From positions 1 through 6,016 of the forward strand of contig MHSB01000031.1 of assembly GCA_001821155.1 (NCBI GenBank): a stretch of 6,016 nt of DNA. The letters are read 5' to 3'. The stretch is from Candidatus Taylorbacteria bacterium RIFCSPLOWO2_01_FULL_50_130 (GTDB taxonomy: Bacteria > Patescibacteriota > Minisyncoccia > Phycocordibacterales > UBA10002). Numbering within the stretch: the stretch's first letter is position 1; each line of letters starts with the position of its first letter. The notes beneath the pieces are model-generated. The model was given only the letters and a program-made list of their open reading frames with translations, did no database searches and was not told the DNA's origin. This document shows, piece after piece, positions 1 through 4,719 of this stretch. A program made the translations under genes and the position numbers.

Positions 1-35
1 TGACCATGTATATACATCCGTATATACTTTTGGGT
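1..35 (+). promoter_or_regulatory. mazEF promoter with twin GTATATAC operator
   Basis: Two copies of the self-palindromic octamer GTATATAC lie at 8-15 and 20-27, 12 bp apart. The first extends to a perfect 10-bp palindrome, TGTATATACA (7-16). A good -10 box, TATACT (23-28), overlaps the second copy. A -35 box, TTGACC, would fit at 0-5 with a 17-bp spacer, but its first base falls outside the window. Initiation would then be at about 35-36, on the mazE ATG, implying a leaderless message. Antitoxins of the MazE/AbrB class are known to bind palindromes over their own promoter, so this is the expected place for autorepression. The palindromes and the -10 box are seen directly; operator function is inferred. 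Confidence 0.6.
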
Positions 36-278
36 ATGACTACAAAGGTACAAAAGTGGGGAAATAGTTTGGCGGTACGGCTTCCTAGTCGGTTGGTGAA
101 GCGTTTCGGGCTGAAGCCGGGAAGCCGCGTGTTCACCGAAGAAACCGAAAAAGAAATCATCATTAGACCGCTCCAAAAAAGAGAGGAGACTTTAGATGAT
201 TTGCTTGCTCGGGTAACATCCGAAAATATTCATCCGGAAACCAACTGGGGAAAACCGGTTGGTAGGGAAATATGGTAA
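36..278 (+). CDS. mazE: MazE-family antitoxin (AbrB/SpoVT swapped-hairpin fold)
   Basis: This 80-aa antitoxin would bind and neutralise the MazF ribonuclease encoded next to it and repress its own operon. The N-terminal DNA-binding half carries the hallmark KWGNSLAVRLP at residues 7-17, followed by a GLKPGSRV turn (25-32). The charged C-terminal tail ends in NWGKPVGREIW (70-80), the acidic/aromatic type of segment that in this family occupies the toxin groove. The frame has an earlier ATG at 6, but the conserved domain starts at the ATG at 36, and the -10 box lies between them, so 36 is preferred. No Shine-Dalgarno is visible upstream, in keeping with a leaderless start. The stop overlaps the mazF start by 7 nt, so translation is probably coupled. 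Length is typical (E. coli MazE is about 82 aa). Confidence 0.9.
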   Translation: MTTKVQKWGNSLAVRLPSRLVKRFGLKPGSRVFTEETEKEIIIRPLQKREETLDDLLARVTSENIHPETNWGKPVGREIW

Positions 279-613
279 GGCGCAGTTACATTCCTGAACG
301 GGGAGACATAGTATATCTTACGTTTGACCCCGTGGAGGGGCATGAGCAAGGCGGCCGAAGACCAGCCGTGGTATTAAGTTCCCGAAAGTACAATGAACGT
401 ATCGGATTAGCTACAGTGTGTCCGGTTACTTCTCGCATCAAAGGATACCCTTTTGAGGTTTCCCTTTTCCTTCAGGGAAGAATCTCCATGATTTTGTGTG
501 ACCACCTCCGAAGTGTTGCGTGGAAAAAACGCCGCGCGACATTTATTACTTCTGCCAGCTTCTCTGTGCTTTCCGAGGTCATCCGCAAGATTGAGCTTCT
601 CTTGACGCAATAA
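272..613 (+). CDS. mazF: MazF-family toxin, sequence-specific mRNA endoribonuclease
   Basis: This 113-aa protein would cleave single-stranded mRNA at short motifs when freed from MazE, stopping translation. It aligns almost end to end with E. coli MazF: RGDIVYLTFDP (10-20), the EQGGRRPAVVLS loop (25-36), CPVTSRIKGYPFEV (50-63) and DHLRSVAW (77-84). Arg30 and Thr53 match the E. coli catalytic pair Arg29 and Thr52, so the enzyme looks active. The start overlaps the mazE stop, and an AGGGA sequence lies a few bases upstream inside mazE. The segment between EVSLF and the DHLRS motif (about 67-73) is less typical, with no sign of a break. The gene ends 4 nt before a truncated livG-like reading frame, an unusual junction. 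Cleavage specificity cannot be read from the sequence. Confidence 0.92.
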   Translation: MVRRSYIPERGDIVYLTFDPVEGHEQGGRRPAVVLSSRKYNERIGLATVCPVTSRIKGYPFEVSLFLQGRISMILCDHLRSVAWKKRRATFITSASFSVLSEVIRKIELLLTQ

Positions 614-617
614 AAAG

Positions 618-719
618 ATGCCCATTCTCCAAACCAAACATCTCTACAAACATTTTGACGGAGTGATACCCGCAAGGCGGGAAATTCGAAATTCGAATAC
701 CTGCCCGACTTCGCCTTGA
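618..719 (+). pseudogene. Truncated 5' end of a second livG-like ATPase gene
   Basis: An ATG at 618, 4 nt after the mazF stop, opens a 33-codon frame ending in TGA at 717-719. Its first 16 residues, MPILQTKHLYKHFDGV, match the start of the intact LivG downstream (ILQTRHIEKHFDGV, 11 of 14 identical). Homology stops at about 665, where the repeat element begins; the rest (IPARREIRN...) is encoded by the repeat. Over the shared 42 nt I count about 29 identities, with many of the differences at third positions, so this is not a fresh duplication of the neighbouring gene. It is most likely the leftover start of a diverged livG paralogue cut by a rearrangement or insertion. It lacks Walker A and cannot make an ATPase. 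Confidence 0.65.
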
Positions 720-828
720 GCACATTGCCCTTTAATAACATGCGCGGTATCCTTTTTCCACACCAGCGTTTTGCCACTGGTAGGTAATAGAAGGGCGAAC
801 TCAAGGCAGGCGGGTCGAAATTCGAAAC
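669..828. repeat. Composite inverted/direct repeat element (MITE-like), non-coding
   Basis: This element fills the space between the broken livG-like start and intact livG. An inverted repeat is seen: GCCTTGAG (713-720) plus GCCCTT (727-732) pair with AAGGGC (791-796) plus CTCAAGGC (800-807). Outside these lie similar flanks in direct orientation: CAAGGCGGG followed by AAATTCGAA (673-690), and CAAGGCAGGCGGG followed by TCGAAATTCGAA (802-826). A small hairpin, CCCGC-AAG-GCGGG, starts it (669-681). The middle (733-790) shows no gene. A weak promoter, TTGCCC (725-730), 17 bp, TATCCT (748-753), could serve livG. The structure suggests a non-autonomous mobile or interspersed repeat. No transposase gene or clear target duplication is visible. 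Confidence 0.55.
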
Positions 829-836
829 AAATTCCA

Positions 837-1574
837 ATGAATCAAATTTTACAAACAAGGCATATAGAGAAACACTTTGATGGGGTCAAGGCGGTAAATA
901 AGCTTTCGCTGTCGTTTGAGAAAGGGAGGATTACGGGAGTGATTGGACCGAATGGGTCGGGAAAAAGCACGCTCATCAATCTTCTCACCGGCTTTATACC
1001 GTTTGATTCTGGTGAAATCGTCATCTCGCAAAAGCTCCACTTTACCAAAGTAAAGTGCAGCGATGTAGCCGGATACGGGCTGACGCGCACCTTTCAGGAT
1101 GTGCGGCTGTTTGAACAGATGCCGGTTTTGGACAATGTTCTTGTCGTGCTCACTGAACGAAGTGTATTTGGCGCGCTCTTTGAAAGGCACGGCACGTTGC
1201 ACCTTACAAAAGCGGAAGAAGCACTGAAACGAGTTGGTTTGTGGGAGAAGCGCCACGCGCTTGCAAACAACCTCTCGTATGGGCAACGCAAACTTCTTGA
1301 AATCGCCCGTGTCCTCGCCATGAATCCGGAAATTGTTTTTTTCGATGAACCATTCGCCGGTCTCTTTCCCGAAATGCTGAAAGTGGTAGTGTCGGTGATG
1401 CAGGAACTGAAGCGGCAAGGCAAAACGCAGATTCTGGTAGAGCATAATATGGAGCTTATACGGGAGCTTTCTGACTGTTGTGTAGTGCTTGATTCAGGGG
1501 AGCTTCTCGCGGAAGGAGAACCGCAGGAGGTGCTTTCAAGAAGAGATGTGATTGAAGCGTACCTCGGGGAGTAA
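837..1574 (+). CDS. livG: Branched-chain amino acid (HAAT) ABC transporter ATP-binding protein LivG
   Basis: This 245-aa cytoplasmic ATPase would pair with LivF to power a branched-chain or polar amino acid importer. All nucleotide-binding motifs are present: Walker A GPNGSGKST (37-45), Q-loop RTFQDVRLF (Gln87), signature LSYGQ (146-150), Walker B IVFFDEP (166-172, with Asp170 and catalytic Glu171), and H-loop VEHN (His203). LSYGQ in place of LSGGQ and the RTFQ..RLF segment mark the LivG rather than LivF branch. E. coli LivG is about 255 aa. The ATG at 837 is chosen because homology begins there; an upstream in-frame ATG at 771 would add 22 residues coded by the repeat. No Shine-Dalgarno is visible. 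Residues 68-74 are encoded by a perfect palindrome shared with a site at 2763-2782. The binding-protein gene follows after 38 nt. Confidence 0.9.
   Translation: MNQILQTRHIEKHFDGVKAVNKLSLSFEKGRITGVIGPNGSGKSTLINLLTGFIPFDSGEIVISQKLHFTKVKCSDVAGYGLTRTFQDVRLFEQMPVLDNVLVVLTERSVFGALFERHGTLHLTKAEEALKRVGLWEKRHALANNLSYGQRKLLEIARVLAMNPEIVFFDEPFAGLFPEMLKVVVSVMQELKRQGKTQILVEHNMELIRELSDCCVVLDSGELLAEGEPQEVLSRRDVIEAYLGE
1038..1057. repeat. Perfect 8-bp inverted repeat inside livG
   Basis: CACTTTAC (1038-1045) and GTAAAGTG (1050-1057) pair around a 4-nt CAAA loop. The 16-nt core CTTTACCAAAGTAAAG recurs with one mismatch at 2765-2780. Here it encodes residues 68-74 of LivG, between the SGEI strand and the Q-loop, a variable surface region in the family, so the reading frame tolerates it. 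Confidence 0.6.
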
Positions 1575-1612
1575 CACAATCCTTAAGCTTTAATCCTTCA
1601 TCCTTAACAAAG

Positions 1613-2745
1613 ATGGAAAACGAGGTACAAACACAACCAAAACCGAATGGCACACGGGCCGCGCTGTGGCTTGTAGCCATCGTCGTCATCGCGGTGTTCT
1701 GGTTTGCGTGGAGCAAGCAGACACCAGGCAAGACAATTAAAGTCGGGGCCATTTTCCCGCTTTCGGGGGCGAATGCAGTATACGGAGAGATGGCGAAGAA
1801 AGGAATCGAGTTAGCGCTTAAAGGGGACAGTTCAAACATAACCGTGGTGTATGAAGACAGTAGTTTCAGTCGGTACCCGCGCTAAGTGCGTACGAAAAGC
1901 TTAAGGCAGAAGGAGTGACGCTCTTTCTCACGATAGGTTCGCAGGTTGCGGCAACAATTGGGCCAAAGGCAAGGACAGATAAGCTCATGAATTTCGAATT
2001 GACGGCAGTCACGCCAGTTTACGCGGACGGCTCCGTGTTTACCTGTCGTGCCGCGCTCACTGTTGATCCATCAGCCCAACTTCTCGCGGGCTATATCGAG
2101 GAGGAGCGACTGAACCGAATTGCACTGTTTGTTACGAATGATGAGCAAGGAGAATCCTATGAGACAAAACTATCCGCGTTGGTTCTGCCGTTTGCGGAGA
2201 TTGTCCGACGCGAGCGTTATCAGTTGACCGATATTGATTTTCGCACACAGATTACGCGGATTAAAGCATCGAAGCCGGACGCGCTTCTCGTCATTGCGCC
2301 GGGGCAACACGCGCCTCGTATTTTACAGCAGCTGCGAGAACTCGGCTTCAACAGGCCGTTGCTCTCAAACAATTGGACGATTAAGAATCCGTTTCTTACC
2401 GACTTATCACTCGCGAACGGAGTTGTTTTTACGGACTATCAGTATCAAATGGACGAGCCTTCAAGCGGGAACACTATGAGAAATGATTTTGTGCAACACT
2501 TTAGAGAAACCTACCGTGAAGACCCACCCATTGTTGCAGCCACCGCGTACGACGCCTTAAACCTAATCGCATCTGCGGTCAATCAAGGTATCACCGATGC
2601 TTCCAGTGTTGCTTCGTTTATAAGTCGAACTAAGGATTATCCTGGCGCTTCAGGCGACTGGACATTCAATTCGGACTGCGAGGCCAGTCAGGGCGCGGTT
2701 TTGCGCGTGGTGAAAAACGGGCAGTTTGTGCCGCTGGGCGAATAG
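1613..2745 (+). pseudogene. Branched-chain amino acid ABC substrate-binding protein, frameshifted (LivJ/LivK, Peripla_BP_6 type)
   Basis: This would be the extracellular amino-acid receptor of the Liv transporter. The first part (from ATG 1613) has a membrane helix at residues 16-33 with no lipobox cysteine, then the family opening IKVGAIFPLSG (42-52), and stops at 1883-1885. The second part is open in another frame from 1864 to the TAG at 2743 and holds the rest of the two-lobed fold, e.g. TIGSQVAATIGP, KPDALLVIAPG and AATAYDALNL. Joining FS (1865-1870) to VPALSAYEKL (from 1873) restores a protein of about 377 aa, a normal length, and needs only one missing base at about 1870-1872. No slippery heptamer is present, so this is either a real one-base deletion or a sequencing error. 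The rest looks conserved, which favours an error or a recent loss. The leader at 1575-1612 carries ATCCTTA-type short repeats and no clear Shine-Dalgarno. Confidence 0.8.
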
Positions 2746-2762
2746 ATGAGATACCTCTGCTC

Positions 2763-2782
2763 CTCTTTACCCAAGTAAAGAG
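2763..2782. repeat. Perfect 8-bp inverted repeat after the binding-protein gene
   Basis: CTCTTTAC (2763-2770) and GTAAAGAG (2775-2782) pair around a CCAA loop, 18 nt after the binding-protein stop. The core matches the palindrome inside livG at 15 of 16 positions. No T run follows on either strand, so it is not a standard intrinsic terminator; it may protect the 3' end of the message or be an interspersed repeat. Confidence 0.6.
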
Positions 2783-2842
2783 AAGCGGGGGGAGGGGACG
2801 AGATAAACTAGATTTGGTATCATTTACATCATAACGATACGG

Positions 2843-2953
2843 TTATCCGATGGAGTTGAGGGAGAGCGCTTCCCAAGATTCTCGTTGCCGTGAGGATATG
2901 CTCCTTACGAGCTTGCCGAGATTTTTTCCAAGCGAGTAAACGAGCGTCCCCAT
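2843..2953 (-). other. Possible 36-codon reading frame or gene remnant, unrecognised
   Basis: A minus-strand ATG at 2953 opens a frame that begins MGTLVYSLGKNLGKL and ends with TAA at 2843-2845. The frame continues upstream for about 12 codons (IQILFQSDYP) to a stop inside the palindromic repeat. The composition looks protein-like, but no family is recognised, it is short, and no ribosome site is evident. It could be the tail of a gene interrupted by the repeat, or chance. Confidence 0.2.
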
Positions 2954-2981
2954 CGGGTAATCAGACTGGAAAAGTATCTGG

Positions 2982-3031
2982 ATTCCCGCCTACGCCTACC
3001 TGTGCGTGTCCGCACGCAGACAAGCGGGAAT
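2982..3031. repeat. Interspersed palindrome ATTCCCGC...GCGGGAAT
   Basis: ATTCCCGC (2982-2989) and GCGGGAAT (3024-3031) are perfect inverted arms. An inner hairpin, TGCGTG-TCCG-CACGCA (3003-3018), sits between them. Palindromes with a GATTCCCGC arm and a GCGGGAATGAC arm are scattered through many unrelated bacterial genomes. This copy ends 16 nt before the livF start and supplies the bases of the longer alternative livF start, which I reject. Confidence 0.7.
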
Positions 3032-3047
3032 GACAGAGATAGGGAAG

Positions 3048-3767
3048 ATGAAAGAAACACTGCTCAAAGTTGAAAATGCGCATGTGCATTATGGAGGGGT
3101 GAAGGCTCTTGATGGCGTGAGCGTGTCGCTTGATGAGGAGGAGATTGTGGCGCTGATGGGACCGAACGGCGCGGGGAAATCAACGATACTGAAAACCATT
3201 TTTGGACTTGCTGAACTTAGCGCAGGCAGAGTGTTCTGGCATGAGCACCCCGTAAATCCCGTGCCGCACAAAATGGTTGCGGAAGGCATCGCATTCGTGC
3301 CGCAAGGAAGGAGAGTGTTTCGTCACCTTACGGTGCGAGAGAATCTGGAAATTGGCGGATTTATTGTTCGTGATAAGAAATCACTTCAGGAAAGAATAGA
3401 CGAAGTGCTTGAATTTTTCCCCGCGCTTAAACAGAAACTCAACGCGAAATCCGCTGCGCTCTCCGGCGGGCAACAACAGATGCTTGCGATAGCGCGGGCG
3501 CTCGTTACGCGCCCGCGCGTGCTCCTATTGGATGAGCCTTCGCTTGGTCTCGCGCCGAAAATCGTGAAAGAGGTATTTGCGAAGATCAAGGAAATAAATG
3601 AGCGGCACAAAACGGCTATTTTTGTGGTTGAACACAACCTGAAGCCACTTCTGCACATCGTAAATCGCGCTTATGTTCTCGATAAAGGGATGGTGGCGGC
3701 GGAAGGGACGCCCGACGACATATTTAAGAACGGGATATTGGAGAAAGTATTCTTGGGGAAAGTCTGA
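3048..3767 (+). CDS. livF: Branched-chain amino acid (HAAT) ABC transporter ATP-binding protein LivF
   Basis: This 239-aa ATPase would be the second nucleotide-binding subunit of the Liv importer, working as a heterodimer with LivG on the membrane's inner face. The motifs are complete: A-loop Tyr15, Walker A GPNGAGKST (38-46), Q-loop VPQGRRVF (Gln86), signature LSGGQQQ (138-144), Walker B VLLLDEP (158-164, with Asp162 and Glu163) and H-loop VEHN (His196). The VPQGRRVF segment and the PSLGLAPKIV stretch after Walker B are typical of LivF. Length fits the family (about 233-240 aa). The ATG at 3048 is chosen because the conserved N-terminus starts there and AGGGA lies just upstream; earlier ATGs at 3006 and 3030 fall in the palindromic repeat. 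It is separated from the binding-protein gene by 302 bases, so co-transcription with livG is uncertain. Confidence 0.92.
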   Translation: MKETLLKVENAHVHYGGVKALDGVSVSLDEEEIVALMGPNGAGKSTILKTIFGLAELSAGRVFWHEHPVNPVPHKMVAEGIAFVPQGRRVFRHLTVRENLEIGGFIVRDKKSLQERIDEVLEFFPALKQKLNAKSAALSGGQQQMLAIARALVTRPRVLLLDEPSLGLAPKIVKEVFAKIKEINERHKTAIFVVEHNLKPLLHIVNRAYVLDKGMVAAEGTPDDIFKNGILEKVFLGKV

Positions 3768-3771
3768 CGAT

Positions 3772-3814
3772 AAAAACACAAAGCACGGCACACAAAGCCC
3801 AAACAAAGCACAAA
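3772..3814 (+). repeat. A/C-rich repeat arm A after livF
   Basis: These 43 bases start 5 nt after the livF stop and contain no T. They hold the words AAAACACAAA, GCACACAAAG and CCCAAACAAAG. The reverse complements of arm B (3981-4013) and arm D (4672-4706) show the same words in the same order, and arm C (4573-4605) shares the outer two. Arms A and B form an inverted pair enclosing about 166 bases. Confidence 0.65.
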
Positions 3815-3858
3815 TGAAGAAGAATTTTCGCAGTGTAGCAGCTCGTAACGCCGTGATT

Positions 3859-3884
3859 AGAGAATCCTTACTCGTTTATTCTCT
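3859..3884. repeat. Hairpin within the livF-DUF3105 gap
   Basis: AGAGAAT (3859-3865) and ATTCTCT (3878-3884) form a 7-bp perfect stem with a 12-nt loop, followed by GATTTTA. The T run is too short for a confident terminator. It lies between repeat arms A and B. The rest of 3815-3980 shows short palindromes (e.g. GTAAG/CTTAC at about 3904-3922) and no gene. Confidence 0.35.
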
Positions 3885-3980
3885 GATTTTACCGTATGCT
3901 ACGTAAGCACGATCGTACTTACATGGCATTTGAACGGTTTTGCATTTTGCCTACCTCGTAAGTACTTTGTGTCCTTCGAA

Positions 3981-4013
3981 GTTTGGTTTTTTGTGCTGTT
4001 TGTGTTTTGTGCG
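3981..4013 (-). repeat. G/T-rich repeat arm B before the DUF3105 gene
   Basis: These 33 bases contain no A. Their reverse complement reads AAAACACAAA, then CAGCACAAAA, then ACCAAAC, matching arm A in order. The arm ends 22 nt before the DUF3105 start, and its TTGTGT (4000-4005) is placed to act as a -35 box for that gene. Confidence 0.65.
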
Positions 4014-4029
4014 ATGTAAGTGTTAAGAT
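4000..4029 (+). promoter_or_regulatory. Candidate promoter of the DUF3105 gene
   Basis: TTGTGT (4000-4005), an 18-bp spacer and TAAGAT (4024-4029) lie directly before the ATG at 4036. Initiation would fall at or within a base or two of the start codon, so the message would be leaderless, which agrees with the lack of a Shine-Dalgarno. The -35 match is weak (3 of 6); the -10 is fair (4 of 6). Confidence 0.35.
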
Positions 4030-4035
4030 ATCGCT

Positions 4036-4572
4036 ATGTCAAAAACAATTTGGATACTCATTATTCTTGCCACGCTCGGTTTCGGCGGTTGGGGCGTTGT
4101 AAAATTGGCAAAGGAAGATGCTCCGACGGGCCCCGACCGAAGCGTGTTCTTTCCCGCGCAAAATCGCGAGCATATTGAAGTGGGGGCGGAGCATCCGGCG
4201 TTTAGTTCCAATCCGCCGTCGGGAGGATGGCATTATTCTCTCACTGCCAAGAAGAAATTCTATGACGAGCCGATAAACGACGGATACGTCATTCACAATC
4301 TGGAGCATGGGGATATATGGATTACGTACCATCCGCGCGTGTCGGAGTCTGTGAAAGATGAGATCAAACAGTTCGCTTTTCCCAAAGTACTTATCAGTCC
4401 CCGCGAGGCGAACGAAACGGATATCGCGCTTGTCGCGTGGGAGAGGGTTGATGCGTTCAACCTCGATGGCGGAAGCGTTCCGGAAGAGCGAATTAACGAC
4501 TTTATCAAACGGTATCGCGATCAGGGTCCGGAGAAAATTCCACTCGGCGTTATGGAAGCCATCTTTAACTGA
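4036..4572 (+). CDS. DUF3105 family membrane-anchored protein
   Basis: This 178-aa protein of unknown function has an N-terminal membrane helix (about residues 4-22) and an exported domain. The domain shows the DUF3105 hallmarks: NPPSGGWHY (59-67), YDEPINDG (76-83), IHNLEHG (86-92), ITYHP (96-100), ISPR (120-123) and ALVAWER (131-137), ending near DQGPEKIP. The conserved His and Glu residues of the HY and HNLEHG motifs could bind a metal or form an active site, but that is inference; the family has no established activity that I know of. No lipobox is present, so the helix is probably an uncleaved anchor. The gene stands alone between two repeat-filled gaps and seems to have its own promoter, so nothing in the context indicates its role. 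Confidence 0.82.
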   Translation: MSKTIWILIILATLGFGGWGVVKLAKEDAPTGPDRSVFFPAQNREHIEVGAEHPAFSSNPPSGGWHYSLTAKKKFYDEPINDGYVIHNLEHGDIWITYHPRVSESVKDEIKQFAFPKVLISPREANETDIALVAWERVDAFNLDGGSVPEERINDFIKRYRDQGPEKIPLGVMEAIFN

Positions 4573-4637
4573 AAAACACAAAGCGCCGTGTCCAGTATCC
4601 AAACAAACTTTCCAAAGCACCGTGCACAAAAACCGAA
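4573..4637 (+). repeat. A/C-rich repeat arm C after the DUF3105 gene
   Basis: The arm starts on the base after the DUF3105 stop codon. AAAACACAAAGC opens it, and a divergent middle is followed by CCAAACAAAC (4599-4608). A second, shorter version (GCACAAAAACCGAAC, about 4623-4637) follows. It pairs with arm D as an imperfect long hairpin across 4573-4710. Confidence 0.55.
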
Positions 4638-4646
4638 CAGAGAAGC

Positions 4647-4710
4647 GGGTTTGTGTTTTGAGTAGTTTGTAGTTTTGTTTGGGTTTTTGTGCGGTTTGTG
4701 TTTTGTAAAG
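4647..4710 (-). repeat. G/T-rich repeat arm D before folD
   Basis: The stretch is dominated by G and T. The reverse complement of 4672-4706 gives AAAACACAAA, CCGCACAAAAA and CCCAAACAAAAC in order, the closest match to arm A. A partial copy (GTTTGTGTTTTG, 4649-4660) precedes it. The arm ends 9 nt before the folD ATG, so any folD promoter or leader must be built largely from repeat sequence. Confidence 0.6.
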
Positions 4711-4719
4711 TTTTTAATC

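Larger units (their letters stand above)
2746..3047. other. 302-base gene-free stretch between binding-protein gene and livF
   Basis: This is where livH and livM could be expected in a Liv operon, yet no permease coding sequence of useful length is seen on either strand. It holds a perfect hairpin (2763-2782), a G-rich run, a palindromic repeat next to livF (2982-3031), and a weak terminator-like segment: CTCGT (2881-2885) pairs with ACGAG, with AGGA/TCCT nested inside, and a T run follows at about 2922-2927. On the minus strand a 36-codon frame (2953 down to 2843) has plausible coding character but no recognised homology. The stretch is best read as repeat-laden spacer, possibly with gene debris. 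Confidence 0.6.

Noticed and set aside
472..858. Minus-strand open frame across mazF, the repeat and the start of livG
   Set aside because: It spans two real genes and a repeat, has no family resemblance and is best explained by chance.
849..1445. Minus-strand open frame (198 codons) opposite livG
   Set aside because: livG has every ABC ATPase motif; the antisense translation resembles no known protein.
1861..1885. Programmed ribosomal frameshift in the binding-protein gene
   Set aside because: No slippery heptamer or clear downstream stimulatory structure, and this family is not known to use recoding.
2763..2782. Intrinsic terminator after the binding-protein gene
   Set aside because: The stem is perfect, but the following sequence is G-rich with no T run on either strand.
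4039..4629. Minus-strand open frame (196 codons) opposite the DUF3105 gene
   Set aside because: The forward frame carries the DUF3105 motifs; the reverse frame shows none and runs into the repeat arm.
3772..4710. CRISPR array
   Set aside because: The repeats are imperfect, inverted and few, with no regular spacers and no cas genes.
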